Positions 23,282-35,032 are shown, numbered from the stretch's first letter. The stretch is 64,000 nucleotides of DNA from Jacaranda mimosifolia (GCA_018894105.1 CM032132.1:28819379-28883378); one strand, 5' to 3'. Numbers and translations: made by a program. The notes: generated from the sequence alone by a model not told the origin.

Positions 23282-25338
23282 ATGGCCATAAATCCTCATA
23301 TTCTTGTGATCCCTTTCCCTCTTCAGGGCCACATAAATCCCATGGTACAGCTCTGCTACCGCCTATTGTCGACAGGGGTTCGCGCTATGTTAGTGACAAC
23401 TGCTTCCATCAGCACAAGCCTTCATACACAAGCAGGCAACGAAGATGATCTAATAAATATTGAAGCAGTTCCAGATTGCACCATCGATGAAGACGAGCAT
23501 TTAGACTTTTATGAAATCTATATTCAAAGATTCAGAGCTGCCATTACTAATGGCCTTCCTGATATCATTCAGAAATACAGTAACTCTTTGAAGGCCATTG
23601 TGTATGATTCAATCATTCCCTGGATTTTGGACATAGCCCACAAGAAAGGACTAAAAGGGGCTATGTTTTTCACTCCATCTTGCACTGTTTGTGCAGTATT
23701 TTACCACCTGCACATGGGCACATTGGAGATTCCACCTGCTGAGGGCTCTGAGGTTTCCCTGCCTGGAATGCCTGTTATGGGGTTGAAAGATTTGACTTCT
23801 CTTGTTAATGGCATCAGCTCTTATCCATCTCTCCTGAGGCTTTTAGTGGAACAATTCTCGACATTTGGAAAGGCCGACTGGCGGTTATTCAACACTTTTG
23901 ACAAGCTTGAGGAAGAGGTAGGTTTATAGTTCAATTCTATGTATTGGCCAATATGCATCTTTAAGTATAAATTTGATAACAAGTTTTCCTCAAGATTATA
24001 CACTCATGTTTTACTAAAAAGAGAAGAAAGAAGCTGGAGTTGAACGCTCTTGTTTTTAGCTAATTTGATTGGGGTCGTCCGGGTCACCATCTTTTTTTCA
24101 ACTCGTTTAGGTGGGGTCATGTGGATCGACGCTCTCAGAGGTTTTAGATGGATCAACCCTGACACTAGAGTAAAGTTAGGATTGATGGAGAAAAGCTCTC
24201 AAAAACTTAAATCAGTAAGAGTTGAAACAAAAGGGCAATATGTAAAGTGCAATGCACCAGTAATAAAAATATACATTTATCACCATGTGGTTTAGGTATT
24301 CATAAGAGCATGTTGAGGTGGACCTATATGATCCATCCGAAGTGTGGGGTTGAAATACTGCACGTGTCTCAACCCTACAGTTCTTGTTTCAGGTTTCAGC
24401 TTGTGTTGTTGGGACAGATCCGACCCGATCAAAAAAACACGTATTATACATTTTTTGTGAACTTTAGACATATTAAGGGGATAATTTGGGCATACTAGAC
24501 CTTTTCCTATATCATATTATAGTTACTTAAACTCTTTGAGCAAATTGATGTGATTCAAAAACAACGAATATGTCGTGCAAATGCTTTAACCACATTGCTG
24601 GAACTATTTTGACAGGTACTGCAATGGATGGCAAACAAATATCAGATTCGGACTATAGGGCCAACAGTTCCATCCATGTACATAGACAAGAGATTACCAA
24701 GAAACTACAGTTATGGCTTCAGTCTCTTCAAACCAAATGGTGATTCTTTCATGAAATGGCTGGACACAAAAGAGGATCATTCTGTGATCTATGTATCGTT
24801 TGGAAGCTTAGCCAATCTAGTAGAAAAACAGATGGAAGAACTTGCCTGGGGCCTGATTGATAGTAAGCACAGCTTCCTGTGGGTAGTCAGAGATACCGAA
24901 GAGAGAAAGCTTCCTCTAGATTTCACCTCAAAGCTACCTGAGAAAGGCCTGATTGTGAGCTGGTGCACTCAACTAGAAGTCCTGTCTCATCGAGCAGTGG
25001 GATGTTTTCTGACTCACGGTGGATGGAATTCGACTCTGGAAGCATTGAGTTTGGGAGTGCCAATGGTGGTTATGCCCCAATTGACAGATCAAAAAACCAA
25101 CGCCAAGTTTATAGCTGATGTCTGGAAAACTGGAGTTTGTGTTAAGGCTGATGAAATTGGGATTGTCACAAGGGAGGAAGTAGCAGCCCATGTAAATGAT
25201 GTTATGGAAGGTGAGAGAGGGCGTGAGATGAGAAGCAATGCCATCAAATGGAAGGTTCTGGCAATAGAAGCTGTCAGTGAAGGAGGAAGCTCAGATAAAA
25301 ACATTACTGAATTTGCAAGAGAACTTCTAAGCATGTAA
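23282..25338 (+). CDS. UDP-glycosyltransferase, UGT74-like (two exons, 452 aa)
   Basis: A soluble cytosolic family 1 enzyme that moves a sugar, probably glucose, from a UDP-sugar to a small acceptor. UGT74 relatives use salicylate, auxins, thiohydroximates or terpenoid acids; the acceptor here is unknown. Exon 1 is 23282-23917 and exon 2 is 24616-25338, joined at a phase-0 GT-AG intron of 698 bp (KLEEE then VLQWM). The N-terminal HILVIPFPLQGHINPM carries the likely catalytic His17; Asp109 in IVYDS is its likely partner. The PSPG sugar-donor box covers residues 318-361, from WCTQLEVLSHRAVG to MPQLTDQ, ending in Gln361 as in glucose users. Two box residues are unusual: THGGWNS instead of THCGWNS, and PQLTDQ instead of PQWTDQ. 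Length is normal and there are no stops, so it looks functional. The ATG at 23282 directly precedes the conserved N-terminus. Confidence 0.93.
23918..24615 (+). other. Intron of the UGT gene (698 bp)
   Basis: The donor is GAAGAG/GTAGGT and the acceptor TTTGACAG/GTACTG. Skipping it restores a continuous frame typical of UGT74 proteins (FDKLEEEVLQWM). The short open frames inside have no similarity to proteins I know. Confidence 0.88.
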
Positions 25339-25842
25339 TATGACATCTGTTTCACTATGCAAAAAGCGGATTTGTGTGCTTTGCAAACCTGTATCCACAT
25401 TTGTCAGAACATCTAAGAACCATCACTCCAGCAATGCACCATTACTTCAACTGCAAAACAGGTCCACAAATAATACAGCCCAAAATGCTCACCCTTCTCA
25501 GTTGAACATCATTTTGTTGTAAAACAATAGAATTGAATTACTTCCGTCTGTGAAGCACGATCAAAGGAATGAGAAAAAGATGACATTTATTTATAAATTG
25601 GTTCACTTGCATCTACCAAACTTAGTTCTTCCATAAGTAGTTAGCACAAGCCCTTTTGTCAGATTACTCAAGCAAGTTAAGATTTCTTCTCATGCTCAAA
25701 ACACAGGAAAATTCAATAGGGATAAAGTAAATTTAGAAAATAAATAACATGTGTGACAAGTACAAACTCAAAAGGAACCGAAAAAGTTAGAATCTTCATA
25801 ATTACAGCAGCAGGAGCTGAGACAGCTAATGCACGGCTATGT
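25339..25842. other. 3' flank of the UGT gene
   Basis: No clear gene. Probable 3' untranslated region and AT-rich spacer; several AATAAT/AATAAA-like hexamers occur (for example AATAAT near 25474) but none stands out as the poly(A) signal. Confidence 0.4.
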
Positions 25843-25989
25843 TCACAAAGCTATTCTTTTTGACCAAGGCTCCTCCTCTAGCTTGCTCTTGTGCCTCTCT
25901 TGCACTTGGAACGGTCATCTCTTCAAGGCCGCATCGTCTTCAATCAAAGATTCTATCTTCCTGGTTAGATCTTCTTCCTCTTTCTCCAT
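25843..25989 (-). pseudogene. Coiled-coil-like protein fragment, broken
   Basis: On the minus strand from ATG 25987-25989 the frame reads MEKEEEDLTRKIESLIEDD, continues AALKR, then a TGA, and resumes PFQVQERHKSKLEEEPWSKR before a second stop. The pattern is strongly helical, charged and heptad-like. The parent family was not recognised. It lies downstream (minus sense) of the NLR debris and borders the 181-bp duplication, so it may belong to the same decayed locus. Confidence 0.35.
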
Positions 25990-25991
25990 GA

Positions 25992-26345
25992 CCTCATCTC
26001 AGAATGAAGACATGTAGCTCAAACAACTTCCTCTGGCCTCAAATTTCCTATACTGTCAAAGGCTCTGAAAAATGCACGAGATCAGGAATTGTCAGATCCA
26101 GTATGCAAATCAAACCAAATCAGCATACTGAACTACTACTCCATTCCGTTATCTCATCCATGTGATTCCACAACCTCATCTATGAGCAAAGACTATGTAG
26201 CTTAAACAACTTCCTCTGGCTTCAACTTTTTGGTCAAAAGCTTTGAAAAATGCACCAGATCAGAAATTTTCAGTTCCTGTATGCCAATCAAATTGACTAT
26301 TTGATGAACTCCATCCTTTAAGCATTTTGAGCTCCTACTTTACTT
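25992..26345. repeat. 181-bp tandem duplication, two copies
   Basis: Copy 1 is 25992-26172 and copy 2 is 26173 to about 26345. Both contain 'acatgtagctcaaacaactt' or its close variant, 'cctctggc', 'gctttgaaaaatgcac', 'gatcagaaatt' and 'ctcatccatgtg' in the same order. On the minus strand they give diverged copies of LVHFSKLLTKKLKPEEVV. A further trace of the end of the unit occurs at 29195-29233. Confidence 0.7.
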
Positions 26346-26363
26346 CCATTAGCTCATCCATGT

Positions 26364-26931
26364 GCTTTGTGCATATCATCCACCACAATTAGGCGTCTCC
26401 CACCCTTCAAACATCTAATACAAATACTCACCTAATTTCTCATCTCATCTCCTCAAAATGTAATTTATCATGTCATGATTCATACAACCTAATTTGATTT
26501 TTTTCAAGTGATATTTTGGTCCACATGACAAACCCAAATCTTTAAAATAATTGGAAAATCAATGAATCAACAAAAATCTTCATGGCAAAAGTAGTCTTAC
26601 CAATGCCGAAACCATTCAAAGCCGATGGATCTTCAAAAGTTTCGTACGCATGAGTGGTCTTACCAATGCCAAAATGATTCAAAACTAATGAATCTTAAAC
26701 ATTTTTAATAACATAAGTAGACTTTCCAATACCACCCATCCCGACCAATGAGACAATCATATCTTTGATTTTACTAAATTCATCATACAACCCAATCCAC
26801 TGTGAGTTCTCTCCACCAAAATCAATTCTTGATGAGACAATGTCTTTTTCTTCAGGCAACTGGCTGCTTAATCCCAGGCCCTCCTCCATCTTTTTCTTCA
26901 TCTTTTTGATCCAACCTAGGGAGAGCATCAT
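26364..26931 (-). pseudogene. NLR (NB-ARC) resistance-gene pseudogene fragment
   Basis: A minus-strand frame from 26931 runs through EEGLGLSSQLPEEKDIV and an exchange-segment-like region into IVSLVGMGGIGKST, the NB-ARC P-loop that binds the nucleotide phosphate. A stop follows 12 residues after the start of GIGKST. Further along, 26412-26364 encodes CLKGGRRLIVVDDMHK, the kinase-2 motif (family form LKGRRYLIVLDDIW). P-loop and kinase-2 are about 120 codons apart; the usual gap is about 70-80, and the excess equals two extra 21-residue units. LRR and most of NB-ARC are missing. It is inactive. In intact plants such proteins are intracellular immune receptors. Confidence 0.8.
26545..26733 (-). 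repeat. Three in-frame 63-bp copies of the NLR P-loop segment
   Basis: The units are exactly 63 bp apart: 26671-26733, 26608-26670 and 26545-26607. They translate as GIGKSTYVIKNV-stop-DSLVLNHF, GIGKTTHAYETFEDPSALNGF and GIGKTTFAMKIFVDSLIFQLF. Each equals the stretch of a normal NLR from the P-loop lysine-threonine to the conserved F (GIGKTTLAKKIFEDPSI..HF). Confidence 0.85.
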
Positions 26932-27941
26932 TGAGCAACCCTCATCTCAAACTCCAATGCCTTCAGATATGTAAAAGAAACTCATTTTGATAAATGAGAT
27001 TCAAGAGAAATCAGCTAAATATTTGTATAGAAGCTTAAAAGCATATGAAATATTATATATTAGGAGTGCAATAATTAAAGCACCCTTAGCTTTAGCTGTA
27101 AAGATTTTTATTGTTGGAAGAATGAGGAGGTGAATTTGGGCCAATTTTATGATATTAGTGGTGAGTGGTGACCTTTCGGGATATACAATATTTAAAGAAA
27201 TAAAATGATATATGTTTATTTTGATATTTGAAATATATATTCTACAGAAAGATTTATGGGAATCGGTCAAGAAATTTTTTTTAAAGTAAATATAAAGATG
27301 GTTTTTGAAGTACTGTAATAATTTACATGGGTATTAATTTCAACAGGTCCATTGTCATATAAGAAACATTTGAATTTTGAACTATATTATACATTTTTTA
27401 ATATTGAATTAAATTGAATCTTGCAGTTCGAATGTTCATCCTCGTCAACACCGAAGTTTCTTTCTTCTAGTTTAGATTTTCTTTCACTCTCCTCCTACGT
27501 TCTTTCAGAAATAGAATCGTTTGACGCTCACCACATGATATGAATGATAGCTAATTTCACCTAATTTTGGCTCGTTAAAATTTAATGTGTTGAATAGATT
27601 ATTATACTCATTTGATTGGAGAGCATGAGGTTAAGATTATAGTGATCATAATCTTACATCCTTATTTGATTTAATAGATTCTTCAACATTATTTTTTCAA
27701 ATTCCATAAGTGCCCTCAAATTTTTATTTTTTATATGTCAAGGTCAGGGACAATTAAGTTCTTTTTTTAAACCACATGTTGAGATTATAATTTTTACCTC
27801 AACCCAAGTATGATAATTGGCGCCAATTGAAGGAATAATTAGGGCTTGGAGCAAATCTTGGCTTAGTCTGTCACCCTAATCTCCTGCATCAAACACTCTA
27901 TTGGCAAAAATTGGAAGGACTAATCTTGCATAATAGATTGA
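26932..27941. other. AT-rich intergenic stretch
   Basis: No supported gene. The minus-strand frame at 27001-27270 has no recognisable features. A short inverted repeat occurs near 27630-27650 (AAGATTATAGTGATCATAATCTT). Confidence 0.5.
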
Positions 27942-27944
27942 TTA

Positions 27945-28079
27945 CTAGCATGTGCCCAGTGTGATGCACCGAAAATAACTTTAATATTGAAATAATTGTA
28001 ATATTAAATATATAATTTTGAAATAATTTTATTTCAGTATTGAAATTATTTTTGGTGCATCGCACCAAGTACATACTAG
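27945..28079. mobile_element. Fold-back MITE, 135 bp, with TTA target duplication
   Basis: The left arm CTAGCATGTGCCCAGTGTGA continues TGCACCGAAAATAAC; the right arm reverse-complements to CTAGTATGTACTTGGTGCGA continuing TGCACCAAAAATAA. The arms pair over about 48 bp around an AT-rich loop. TTA lies at 27942-27944 and 28080-28082, as for Tourist/Harbinger-type MITEs. The CTAG..GTGC.ATGCACG end is common in plant genomes. Confidence 0.6.
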
Positions 28080-28082
28080 TTA

Positions 28083-29389
28083 TAATATTAATTAAATTAA
28101 TGATTTATATTTAAAGTTAAATAGATATAAAATACAAATAAAAAATTCATATTTTTTCAAATAAATTAATAAAAAAAGTATGCTTAAAATTAGTTCTAAG
28201 GATAAAAAAAATCCGACTGCTTGCTACTACTCATCAACCTTAGTCACTATATACTCAAGTAAATATCTTTATCAAAATTTGATTAGAATCACCAAGTTTC
28301 ATTGATATATACAAATAATTCCCCACTTATTTACACACACTAATATTTAAATAAATTTTTTTCTTGAGTGTCACAATAAAGTGAATAATCATAAAGTGAA
28401 CGAACATCACTCAATATGTGTTTAATTAATTTAAAAAAACATTATTATAGTTAAGTAAATTGTCTATTCCACAAAGGTCATAAATTAAATATATCAAAAG
28501 CTGATATCTTTAAATAATAAAAAAGAACAAATTTCGTGATTCCGATGTAAACGAATCACATGAATCTATTTTCTTGATTATATTTTCTTCTCAATATTTT
28601 CTTTATCTTCCACATGAATTACATCAATATCTAAAGTAAATCAATTTTATATAATGAACAAAACATACAATTAAAACCTCAACAACAAAATCAATGGAAG
28701 AATATAACTAAATAGCAATATCTTTTTCTTTACTTACGTAAAAAAATTCTTGGGAAGATACTTGATAATTTCTCTTCTTCAAGATGTGAAATTGGAAGAT
28801 CGAATGAGAGTTAGTTGAGACTTGGATGTGTTTTCATTTTGTAAATTGTATTTAGGTATATAATGTATAAGAGTTTTAATAGATCCAAACATCTTTGATA
28901 TTATCTCATCAGTATATATAATATCATATAGATAATATTGAATCCTCTACCAGATAAAGATTATGAAATATTATAAAATACATTTTGAATTTTGGATGCA
29001 AGAAAATTAGCAATAAGATACAATTATATTGGTTAGAGATAATAATTAACAACTAATAATTTTTTTTAATTGAATTAAAATACTCAAAAGTTTAAGAATT
29101 TGACATTTGACAAAAATTGCACAATTAAATAAAGCACAAAATTGTGCTATATATATAATAGTAGGGATATTAAACGAGGCCGAGCACACCGAGCTATTAC
29201 TTGACTTCCATTAGCTCATTCATATGCTTCTATTGGAAAATATTGATTAAACACACACATTAAAAAAATAAAAACATCAAATAAAATAAATTTGACAAAG
29301 AAAAAGAAATGGAAGAACCTCATTCAACTTGTGCTTTAAACATATGCTCATTTTAGACTAAAATTCATCGTTATTCAGGTGCAAACAAA
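28083..29389. other. AT-rich stretch with no gene seen
   Basis: No coding similarity on either strand. 29195-29233 (GAGCTATTACTTGACTTCC, then ATTAGCTCATTCATATGCTT) is a diverged copy of 26327-26365 beside the NLR fragment, so some of this DNA derives from the same decayed locus. Confidence 0.45.
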
Positions 29390-30144
29390 CATTACAACAA
29401 AATTGGTATTTAGTCGTACTAATTTAGTGATATTTTATAATGTAATGACACAAAAAAATAATATAGTGATTGTCATAAAAGAATACTACTATGATATAAT
29501 GTTTGGAGGTATATGATTATTAAATGAAAAATAAATTAATGACATTTGATTGAAAATTCCAAGAGAAACATATTTCAAAGATATTTAACTAGTGCCACTA
29601 ATTTTGTTTGGAAAAATGCCATTAAAATGTAGCTATGTTGTCATTTAAAAAAAGTATCATTAAGTACTATATATTTAGTGCCACTAAGTTAATTAGTGGC
29701 ATTTTATAGTGTAGTGACACACAAAAGTAATATGGTGTTAGTGGTAAAAAAGTTACTACAGTAAAATACTTAGTGAGGTTTAATTGTTAAATAACCTATA
29801 AATTAAATAGTGACATTTCATTAAAAATGCAACAAAAAAAATATTTTTAGGGCATTTAATTAATGCCACTAATTTATCTTAAAAATGCCACATTTATTTG
29901 TGGCATCATTTAGGAAAAATGCCATAAAATATTTAATGATACTAAGTGACATCTTATGTGAAGACACACAAGAATAATATGGTGATAATTGTAGAATAAA
30001 GCACTATCATATAATATTTAATGGTATTGATAAATAAAAATAGTGACATTTGATTGAAAGTGTCAACATAAATGTATTTCAAAATCATCTAACTAATTAT
30101 ACTAATTTTTCTTAACAAATGCCACACATATTTACTTATGATAT

Positions 30145-30741
30145 TGTTAGATACTCCACCTACACAGTTTTGATCATGACCAATTTTAGCCTTCTTTATA
30201 TTATCTACTCAATCTTTGCATCTTGCAGGGATAAGGAAAGAAGGATCATTGCTGGATATTTTGAAAAGCATTTGTTGCAGTATTTAAAATAAGGAGGATC
30301 CCTACCACAAGGCAAATTTGATATGCTAGTTGGAAGATTGAATACCAATAAGGCAACGAACTATTGAGAAAATTAAGGAAATAATGTAGGTGGAACTTGT
30401 AGCTAGTAGAACAATATAAATTCATCTAGAGCTTACGATGAAAGGTATGCTTTCAGTTAGAAAGAAAAATAATAATTGAGTTTGAATCTCTTCAATCCAA
30501 GTAGAGTCTTGCTTGGTAGAAATCCTCTTTTGAGGACTTGGTTGAAGAGTGAGTATTGTCATCTTTGTACACCTTTTTCTTTTTAATGCCAAGTAAAGTG
30601 CAGATTAAAAATCCTAAGTCTTGTGTTTTAGGTTGTGGATGTAGACTTGTCGAACTACTATACAATTGTGTTCCTTTACTTTTTGTTCAGTATTTCCATC
30701 TATACCTCTAGATCTTCTAGAGTTCATAATCTCAACTTCAC
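30145..30741 (+). mobile_element. 5' LTR of the Sirevirus-like copia element (right edge approximate)
   Basis: It starts TGTTAGATACTCCACCTACA, and its first 145 bp align with 37022-37167 (shared 'acagttttgatcatgaccaa'). The right edge is set near CATAATCTCA before a badly decayed primer-binding region and the gag start. Confidence 0.6.
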
Positions 30742-30769
30742 TATAACTATCAATGGGTACCGAAGCCAA

Positions 30770-31800
30770 GGACTCACAAAATAAGTCTTAATCGACTTAA
30801 GTTAAAAATCCTAATGGCCACCTCCAATCATTTATGGGCAATCTCAAACTTGCCCACCTCTCTTTGATGGAACCAACTACTCCACTTGGATGAATAGAAA
30901 TGAGGAATTATTCATAGCCTTGGACTATGATTTCTAGAGTATTGTAATTGATGGATCGTTGCCCAACCAACAAAGATATGTCTCCAAATGGAGGGTTAGA
31001 ACTTATTACTGAAGACAAGAAGATGTTGTCAATAAATGATAAAGCCCAGAATACACTATCCTACACTCTTACCAAAGAAGAATAGAATAGAGTAAACACG
31101 TGTGCATCTTCAAAAGATATGTGGAAGATGCTACAAGTTACCATGAAGAACCTCTTAGGTAAAAGCTAAAAGAATTGTCTATTAACGCATCCATATGAAA
31201 TGTTTTTTATGAAAATAGGATAAATAATAAATCAGATGTACATTTGCTTTATGGAAATTGTAAACCCAATGTTCGCACAAGGAAAGGCTATATCGAAAAT
31301 GAGCAGGTTCAGAAGATGCTACTCTCGCTACTAAAGGAATGGACCCCAAAAGTCACAACCTTCATGAAGTAAAGTATCTGGAGAAAATAACAATGGGAGA
31401 ACTGATTGTATCATTTACTTCTCATGAACTAACACTTCTTAGCAAATAAGAAAATTCAAAAAATAAGAACAAGAAAAACATTTCCTTTAGAGCAGACCAA
31501 GGAGAATGGAACAAAGACTTGGGAGAACTTGATGAAGATACTATAAATGATGAATTTGCCAAGATAACCAAGAGACTATTACAGCTTACTCAGGCAAAAA
31601 TTCACTTAAAAAAGAGGCTAGAACAAGTTCCAGACAAAGCAAATGAACCTTAAAGGATAGGACCTATTATTTGCCATGAATGCTATGAAGTGGGGCATAA
31701 AAGGCCTAATTTTCCCAAGATGAAACGAAGTCCAGAGCTTGATAAAACTTCCAAACCAAGAGCCAAGACGATCACATGGGATGACTAAGATTCAAACTAG
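30770..31800 (+). pseudogene. Copia (Sirevirus-like) gag remnant
   Basis: Broken frames show CPPLFDGTNYSTWMNRNEEL followed by ALDYD, the typical N-terminal part of plant copia Gag. Near 31672-31730 comes a zinc-knuckle remnant, CHECYEVGHKRPNFPKMK, in which the last cysteine is replaced by Phe. Many stops and frameshifts lie between. Confidence 0.7.
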
Positions 31801-32339
31801 TTTGCCAATGAAGACAATTATCAATAGCAGACAAACAGGTAACATCACCATCTAAAATTAATTTTAGCGGTTTTCAAATATACACTAGTCCTTTTAATAT
31901 ACACTTTAAGTATCCTAACTAGTTAACTGAACTACAACATGAAATAAACATTATTAGGGAACAACTAGAAAAAACACTAAATGAAAAGGATGAATTGATT
32001 CATTATTACAATAAAATTATAAACAACGGAACCAAAGAAAGAAATTTACTAGTACAAAGAATCAAGATCTGCAAAAAAAATGCTTATCTATTGGACACCA
32101 ATTGCTTCTTGAAAAGAACTATCAAAGGTCAACATAAAGTAATAGAACCTAAAACTCACAACCTTAAGAAAACTTGCCACTCATTCAATAAATCAAGCCA
32201 TATATCTTATAGATGTCCCATCAAAAAGAATGTAGGTAAAAAATATACCTGATTCCAAAATGTAGCAAGTCAGGACCCAGTAATAAATGGGTACCTAAAA
32301 TACCTCAAATTTGTGTTGCAAGAAGCAATGGAGCAAGCA

Positions 32340-34860
32340 AAACTAAAGGGAAAGTGGTATCTAGACAATAGATATTCTAGACATATGACTAGAAATAGGT
32401 CATTCTTCTCAAAACTATAGGACTTCAATGGAGGCAATTTTCTATTTGCACGCAATATAAAAGGTATATCATTGGAAAGGTACTGTAGGAAGCAAAGCTG
32501 GAACTTCCACTGAAAATGTCTGGTTAGTAGATAGACTCAAGCACAATCCCTTAAGTATTAGCCAGTTATGTGACAACAAATACAAGGATACTTGATTAAG
32601 ATAATCTAGAGCAATCATGGAATGAAATTTGACGATCACAAAGTTGCTGAGTTTTGTGATGAAAATGAATATGTTTACAACTTTTCAGCTCCAAAGATAC
32701 CACAACAAAATGGTATTGTGGAAAGAAAAGATATGGTTTTCAAGAAATAGCTCATACTATGTTGAATGAGTGTGGCTTTCCAAAATCCTTCTTGGGGCGA
32801 GGCAATAAACACTGCTTGCTATGTTATCAACAGAGTATTCTTCAGACCTTTCATCAAGAAGATTCCCTATGAGCTTTAGAATAGTAAGATACCAAATATT
32901 TCATATTTTCAAGTCTTTGGATATAAATGTCATATTCTTAAATAGCAAAGATCATCAGGTAAAATTTGATTCACATTCTAATGAAGTTATATTTGTGGGG
33001 TAGTCAACCCATAGTAAAGCATAATAGGTTCAATAAAACAAAAAAGGAATGTTCAAGAGTTAATACACGTAATTTTTTATAGGACTAATCCTGTTTCAGC
33101 CCAGGACTCCTTGAGCATAGAAACTATAGGTTTTGACAAAGTAATAGAAGCCTTACAACATGAAAAAGAAGCAGAAGAAGAGGAATTAAAAGCCACCAAT
33201 GATGAGACTAAACTACCAAAGAAAGTTCTAATGCACAAGACAAGAAAAAGATCAAAAAGTTCAAGCATGCATTAACCATCCAAAGGACAACATAATTGGA
33301 ATCCAAAAGCTTGAATAATCAAAAGATCAAAGGGCAAGCAAAACATACCAAATGAAACTAATTTAGCCTCTTGTCCCTTGCAAAACCTGTAAATATAAAT
33401 GAAGCACTCAACAATGAATCTTAGGTCAATGCAATGAGGGAAAAACTTCTATAATTCAATAAAAAATGTTTGATACGTAGTTGAGAGACCCATTGACCGA
33501 CCAACAATTGGAACTAAATGGGTATTTCAAAACAAGTTCGACGGAAAAAGTAATAGTATCAAATACAAAGCTTGTCTTATTGCAAAAATGGTACTCCCAT
33601 CGAGAAGGTATTAACTATGATGAAACTTAAGTAGCCATTGCATGTCTTGAATCTATTCGAATGTTATTGGTATATGCGTCTCACAAAGGTTTTAAACTAT
33701 TTCAAATGGATGTAAAAAGTACATTTTTAAATTGATATATAAAAGAAAAAGTTTTTATTGAACAACCACAAGGATTTAAGGACCCTGACTTCCTATATCA
33801 CGTTTTTATACTATCCAAAGCTCTATATGATCTAAAATAGACTCCTAGAGTATGGTATGCACGTCTAAGCACTTTTCTTATTTTAAAAGGATTTTGCATG
33901 GGTAAAGTTGATACTAAACTTTTCACTAAATTCTCTCACTCAAACTTTTTATTGGTTTAAATCTATGTCGATAACATCATCTTCAAAGGCACTAATAGTG
34001 AACTTTATGAAGAATTTGCAAAATGTATGAAGGATGATTTCGAAATGAGTCTACTAAGTGAGTAAAAGTTTCTTTTCGAATTTACTAATTAAGCAGACTT
34101 TAAATGGAATATTTCTCTATCAAGAAAAATATACTAAGGAACTACTTAAAAAGTTTGGCATGATAGAGTTTAAAGAGTCTACCATTCCCATGGCACCAAA
34201 TACCAAACTTGAACCATGTTTAGAAGAAATTAGTGTTGATGAAACCACATATAAAGGAATGATCGTAGCTTGTTGTATCTCATTGCTAGCTGCCCAAACA
34301 TTCTTTTCACGACAAGTCTTTGTACTTAGTTCCAAAGTAATCCCAAGGAGTCACATCTTAAGGCTGTCAAGTGAATCTTGCGATACCTAAAAGGATCACA
34401 AAACTTTAGAATTTGATATCCTCATACAAAACTATTTTCTCTTGTTAGCTTTTTTTATACTAACTATTCGAGGTGTAAAGTTGATCGTAAAAGTACCACA
34501 GGAACTTGCAAACAATTTAGAGGTTGCCTTATGAGGTGGGGCAACAAAAAACAAAGCGTAGTGGCTTTATCTACCATGGAAGTAGAATACATGCATGGCT
34601 CTAGGTAATTGTTGCACCTAGGTGTTGTGGATGAAACAAACTTTTCTTGATTTAGACCAAACTTTGCATGTGTTCTTATATTATGTGATAACACAAGTGC
34701 CATAAGTATATCATTCTAGGACCAAACATATAGAAATCCATCATCATTTCATTAAAGAGCATGTTCCCAAAAGAAACATCAGTATCAATTTCATTAAAAC
34801 AAAGCATCAATTGGGTCATATTTTCACAAAACCTTTAGCTGAAGATAGATGTTGTTTCCT
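32340..34860 (+). pseudogene. Copia pol remnant: integrase, RT and RNase H
   Basis: Domains follow in copia order. The integrase core at about 32600-32760 has SDHGMKFDDHKVAEFCDENE followed by FSAPKIPQQNGIVERKD. RT at about 33480-34050 has IGTKWVFQNKFDG, FKLFQMDVKSTFLN and IYVDNIIFKGTNSEL in place of the catalytic YVDD. RNase H and tail at 34440-34840 have CKVDRKSTTGTCKQF, QSVVALSTMEVEYM and KHQLGHIFTKPLAEDR. Stops and frameshifts occur throughout. The ADIFTKPLAEDRF-type tail and long downstream region point to the Sirevirus lineage. Confidence 0.85.
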
Positions 34861-35032
34861 TAGATAGGATGCTCAACTTTTCCAGCCTAAATTTCAAACC
34901 ATACATTCTTCATATCTTGCAAATGCTTAGAAACTAGTATATTTCCTTTTCAAGAGAAAACGTTCTAGCTAAATCGTTGCACTATCATTCTTTAAAAAAA
35001 AAATCTAAAATATAGCCATAAGAAATTCTAAA

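Noticed and set aside
24050..24498. Extra exon in the UGT intron
   Set aside because: Frames here have no UGT similarity, and direct splicing from 23917 to 24616 gives a full-length canonical protein.
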